Positions 5,269 through 7,541 of a stretch of DNA of 7,541 nucleotides are shown in pieces. The stretch is from an uncultured Bifidobacterium sp. (GTDB lineage: Bacteria > Actinomycetota > Actinomycetes > Actinomycetales > Bifidobacteriaceae). The stretch is from the NCBI GenBank assembly GCA_937874315.1, contig CALNAE010000347.1, positions 1 to 7,541 on the forward strand, given 5' to 3'. Numbering within the stretch: position 1 is the stretch's first letter; every line of letters starts with the position of its first letter. The notes beneath the pieces were generated by a model. That model saw nothing but the letters and a program-made list of their open reading frames with translations, was not told the DNA's origin and made no database searches. Both the position numbers and the translations under genes were made by a program.

Positions 5269-7541
5269 ATGCCGAAGATTTCAATCATCGTCGCCGCCTA
5301 TAACGTAGAGCAATACCTCTCACGCTGTCTAGCGAGCATTGCTGATCAAACATTCACAGACATTGAGGCAATAGTCGTAGATGATGCAAGCACCGACAGA
5401 ACCGGCGGCATCATTCAGGAGCAGGTGTGTCGAGACCCACGATTTATCGCTGTCACACATGAGACCAACCAAGGTCTGCACCTCACTCGAAAGACAGGCG
5501 TTGAGCATGCCTCAGGAGCGTACTCCTTCTTTCTCGATGGAGACGACGAACTCGCCCCGAATTTCTGCGAACAGCTCGCCACACAAATCGATCGAAACCC
5601 CGTCGATATCCTGCATTTCGGCCTTACCGTCGTTGGCGATAACGGCATTCAGCCAAAAGAATGCCATGCATTCGAAGCCTTCAACAATGCTCCAACCGAT
5701 GATGCGACTGGGCATAACATCATTCGTGACATCTTCGATCCACGGTTCGGGCAGAAAGTTGACTGGCGCGTCACCCAACGACTGTTCCGCACCGATATAT
5801 TGAAGTCAGCCTTCAACGCCATGTCGTCAAATCGCTTGGAACGGGCGGAAGACGGATATGAATGCTTTGCAATTAGCTCACTCGCGCAGTCATATCACTC
5901 ATTTAAGCAGTGCAAAGGATACGTTTATCATTATGGAAGGGGCGTGACCGGTACCAGCCAGATCGACGCAGCCACATTCGTCAAATTCTGCGGACAATTC
6001 AAGGCTTGTTTCGACGCAACCTCTGAGTTCATCGACCAGCAAGCTATAGAGAACGGCCATTCTCTTTACCTAGGCTTTACCCATAAGGCGCTTGAACTCC
6101 TCGCGAACGACTGGAGAACCAGACTTGCGGAAGAAGACCAGATGCGAGCTGCTCAAGGTATGGAACAGGTGTTTGGGGCACCCGCGACGGCACGTGAATT
6201 ATATCGGTTTGTCAGAGACCGAGCCTATGAGATGTTAACCAACGATATTTCTGCGGATTCCGCTGATGAAGTTTTCCGTTGGCGCTCGATTGCGCAATCA
6301 ATCGAGCGACCCATTGAAAGCACTGAAGAAGACTATCGTTGCGAGCGAATGAGACGTAAGGCAGCAGAACATCTATCTCAGCTGAAGGAACGAGACCAGA
6401 TGCAAAGGGCCGCTCGCCAGTCAATCAAAATTTTTGTAACCACTCATAAACGTGTGGATAAACCGTCCAGCGACATTCTCCAACTAGTGCAAGTGGGACC
6501 CGGAGTCGTCAACAACCGCTTCCACAACACGCTCCATGACGATGATGGAGAAAATATTTCCGCGAAGAATCCCATGTACTGTGAGCTGACAACTCAATAT
6601 TGGGCATGGAAAAATGCCGAGGCGGACTATTACGGTTTCTGCCATTATCGGCGTTACTTTGACTTCTCACAGCAGGAACATATAGAAAATCCTTACGGCG
6701 AGATCATGGATGATTACATCGATGCCAAAGCGGTCCACGACTATCGACTCGATGACGCGAACATTTCTGCCACAGTTAAAGGTTTCGATGTCATAACCAC
6801 CCGGTTTCAAGATCTGCAGACTGTTATTGACGGAGTCGGCACTCCGAAAGCCGTCTGGAAGGCGGCACCATATCTTCAGGACAACGATCTTCGCCATATT
6901 TACGATATCTTGTGTGCGCGCCACCCAGACTATAAGGCCGATGCGGACGCGTTTCTTAATGGCCACCACTCCTGTTTCTGCAACATGTTCATTATGAGGA
7001 AGGCAATTTTCTTCGATTATTGCGAGTGGCTGTACCCCTTGCTCGAAGAATTCGAGCGCACTACGGACATGAGCCACTACAGCAAGGAAGCGCTGCGCAC
7101 ACCGGGGCATCTGAGCGAACGTTTGCTCAATATCTATCTTTTCCACCACAAGCGCATCGGCAGCAACTGGAAGACCAGAGAGCTGCAATGCGTGCACTTC
7201 ACACACCCCGAGCAGGAACGGGCAATCGAGCCGCTTGTCGACGTCACGCAGCCTGAACGCATCATTCCCGTAGTGTTCGCGGCAGATAATAATTATGTTC
7301 CGATGGTCACCACCACGCTTTCCTCCGCCATGAAGCATGCCGATCCCGCGCGATACTATGACGTTGCGATTCTGGAGAAAGATATTTCCGCCGATAATCA
7401 ACGACGCATGACTGAGTTTTTCTCACAGTTCCCTAATACGACATTGCGTTTCATCAACGTCGAACGGGAAATTTCCGGCTATGATCTCTCCACAAACAAC
7501 GAGCACATCAGTACCGAAACATACTACCGTTTCCTCATTCA
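5269..7541 (+). CDS. Three-module glycosyltransferase, GT2-DUF4422-GT8 (3' end outside window)
   Basis: The frame is open from the ATG at 5269 to the window end, giving 757 residues without a stop. Module 1 is GT2: MPKISIIVAAYN (1-12), VDDASTDRT (37-45), metal-binding DGDD (90-93), VDW (164-166) and YHYGRG (220-225). A helical stretch with ELYRFVRD (310-317) and a charged segment (about 355-385) follows. Module 2 is DUF4422, a family found in capsule synthesis proteins: IKIFVTTHK (386-394), CHYRRYF (458-464), NMFIM (572-576) and LSERLLN (615-621). Module 3 starts at IIPVVFAADNNY (665-676), the typical entry of a GT8 retaining transferase. Its DXD motif would lie beyond the edge, so activity cannot be judged. 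No signal peptide or membrane span is visible. The three modules suggest one protein adding two or three sugars in sequence (inference). Residues 1 to about 375 are paralogous to the preceding gene. Domain calls are confident; donors and acceptors are unknown. Confidence 0.93.
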   Translation, partial: MPKISIIVAAYNVEQYLSRCLASIADQTFTDIEAIVVDDASTDRTGGIIQEQVCRDPRFIAVTHETNQGLHLTRKTGVEHASGAYSFFLDGDDELAPNFCEQLATQIDRNPVDILHFGLTVVGDNGIQPKECHAFEAFNNAPTDDATGHNIIRDIFDPRFGQKVDWRVTQRLFRTDILKSAFNAMSSNRLERAEDGYECFAISSLAQSYHSFKQCKGYVYHYGRGVTGTSQIDAATFVKFCGQFKACFDATSEFIDQQAIENGHSLYLGFTHKALELLANDWRTRLAEEDQMRAAQGMEQVFGAPATARELYRFVRDRAYEMLTNDISADSADEVFRWRSIAQSIERPIESTEEDYRCERMRRKAAEHLSQLKERDQMQRAARQSIKIFVTTHKRVDKPSSDILQLVQVGPGVVNNRFHNTLHDDDGENISAKNPMYCELTTQYWAWKNAEADYYGFCHYRRYFDFSQQEHIENPYGEIMDDYIDAKAVHDYRLDDANISATVKGFDVITTRFQDLQTVIDGVGTPKAVWKAAPYLQDNDLRHIYDILCARHPDYKADADAFLNGHHSCFCNMFIMRKAIFFDYCEWLYPLLEEFERTTDMSHYSKEALRTPGHLSERLLNIYLFHHKRIGSNWKTRELQCVHFTHPEQERAIEPLVDVTQPERIIPVVFAADNNYVPMVTTTLSSAMKHADPARYYDVAILEKDISADNQRRMTEFFSQFPNTTLRFINVEREISGYDLSTNNEHISTETYYRFLI

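Noticed and set aside
5381..5803. 140-codon plus-strand frame inside the large glycosyltransferase
   Set aside because: It overlaps the GT2 module in another frame, and the product is low-complexity Ser/Thr/Pro-rich without recognisable motifs.
6667..7401. 244-codon open frame on the minus strand opposite the DUF4422/GT8 region
   Set aside because: It needs a TTG start, has no family motifs, and lies opposite a plus-strand frame with continuous DUF4422 and GT8 motifs.

Overview
The window reads as part of a cell-surface polysaccharide (EPS/capsule or cell-wall glycan) locus of a moderate-GC bacterium. Hand counts on several 60-base lines range from about 33% to 63% GC. The AAAGGA- and GAGGA-type ribosome binding sites, the codon usage and the style of the RmlA and glycosyltransferase proteins fit a Gram-positive actinobacterium. 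A Bifidobacterium relative is my best guess, but this is an impression from the sequence, not a search result. I see no RNA gene, insertion sequence, CRISPR array or phage gene.

Layout: (1) 2-457, plus strand: the C-terminal end of a multi-spanning membrane protein whose start lies off the left edge. (2) 510-2969, minus strand: a complete 819-residue protein with an uncharacterised N-terminal part followed by two GT2 glycosyltransferase domains. It converges on the membrane gene across a 52-bp gap. (3) 3040-3924, minus strand: a complete rmlA (glucose-1-phosphate thymidylyltransferase), 70 bp upstream of the tandem GT2 gene and probably in the same transcript. (4) A divergent control region of about 73 bp carrying small direct and inverted repeats, with a TTGACA-type promoter for rmlA. 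(5) 3998-5209, plus strand: a 403-residue GT2 glycosyltransferase. (6) 5269 to beyond the right edge, plus strand: a very large glycosyltransferase with three modules in order, GT2, DUF4422 and GT8, cut by the window end at residue 757. No gene-free stretch is longer than 75 bases.

How they work together: RmlA makes dTDP-glucose, the entry compound to dTDP-L-rhamnose and other dTDP-6-deoxyhexoses. The tandem GT2 enzyme downstream of it resembles rhamnan/O-antigen type bifunctional transferases and may use such a donor (inference). The two plus-strand genes are clear paralogues: the 403-residue enzyme aligns along almost its whole length with the first ~375 residues of the large one, ungapped through residue 93. 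The pair therefore looks like a duplication in which one copy carries, or one copy lost, DUF4422 and GT8 modules. The membrane protein could be a GT-C transferase, polymerase or export component, but the fragment is too short to decide.

The most unusual element is the tri-modular GT2-DUF4422-GT8 protein beside a single-module paralogue. Otherwise this is a fairly typical accessory glycan region, and I found no evidence of a wholly new kind of system.
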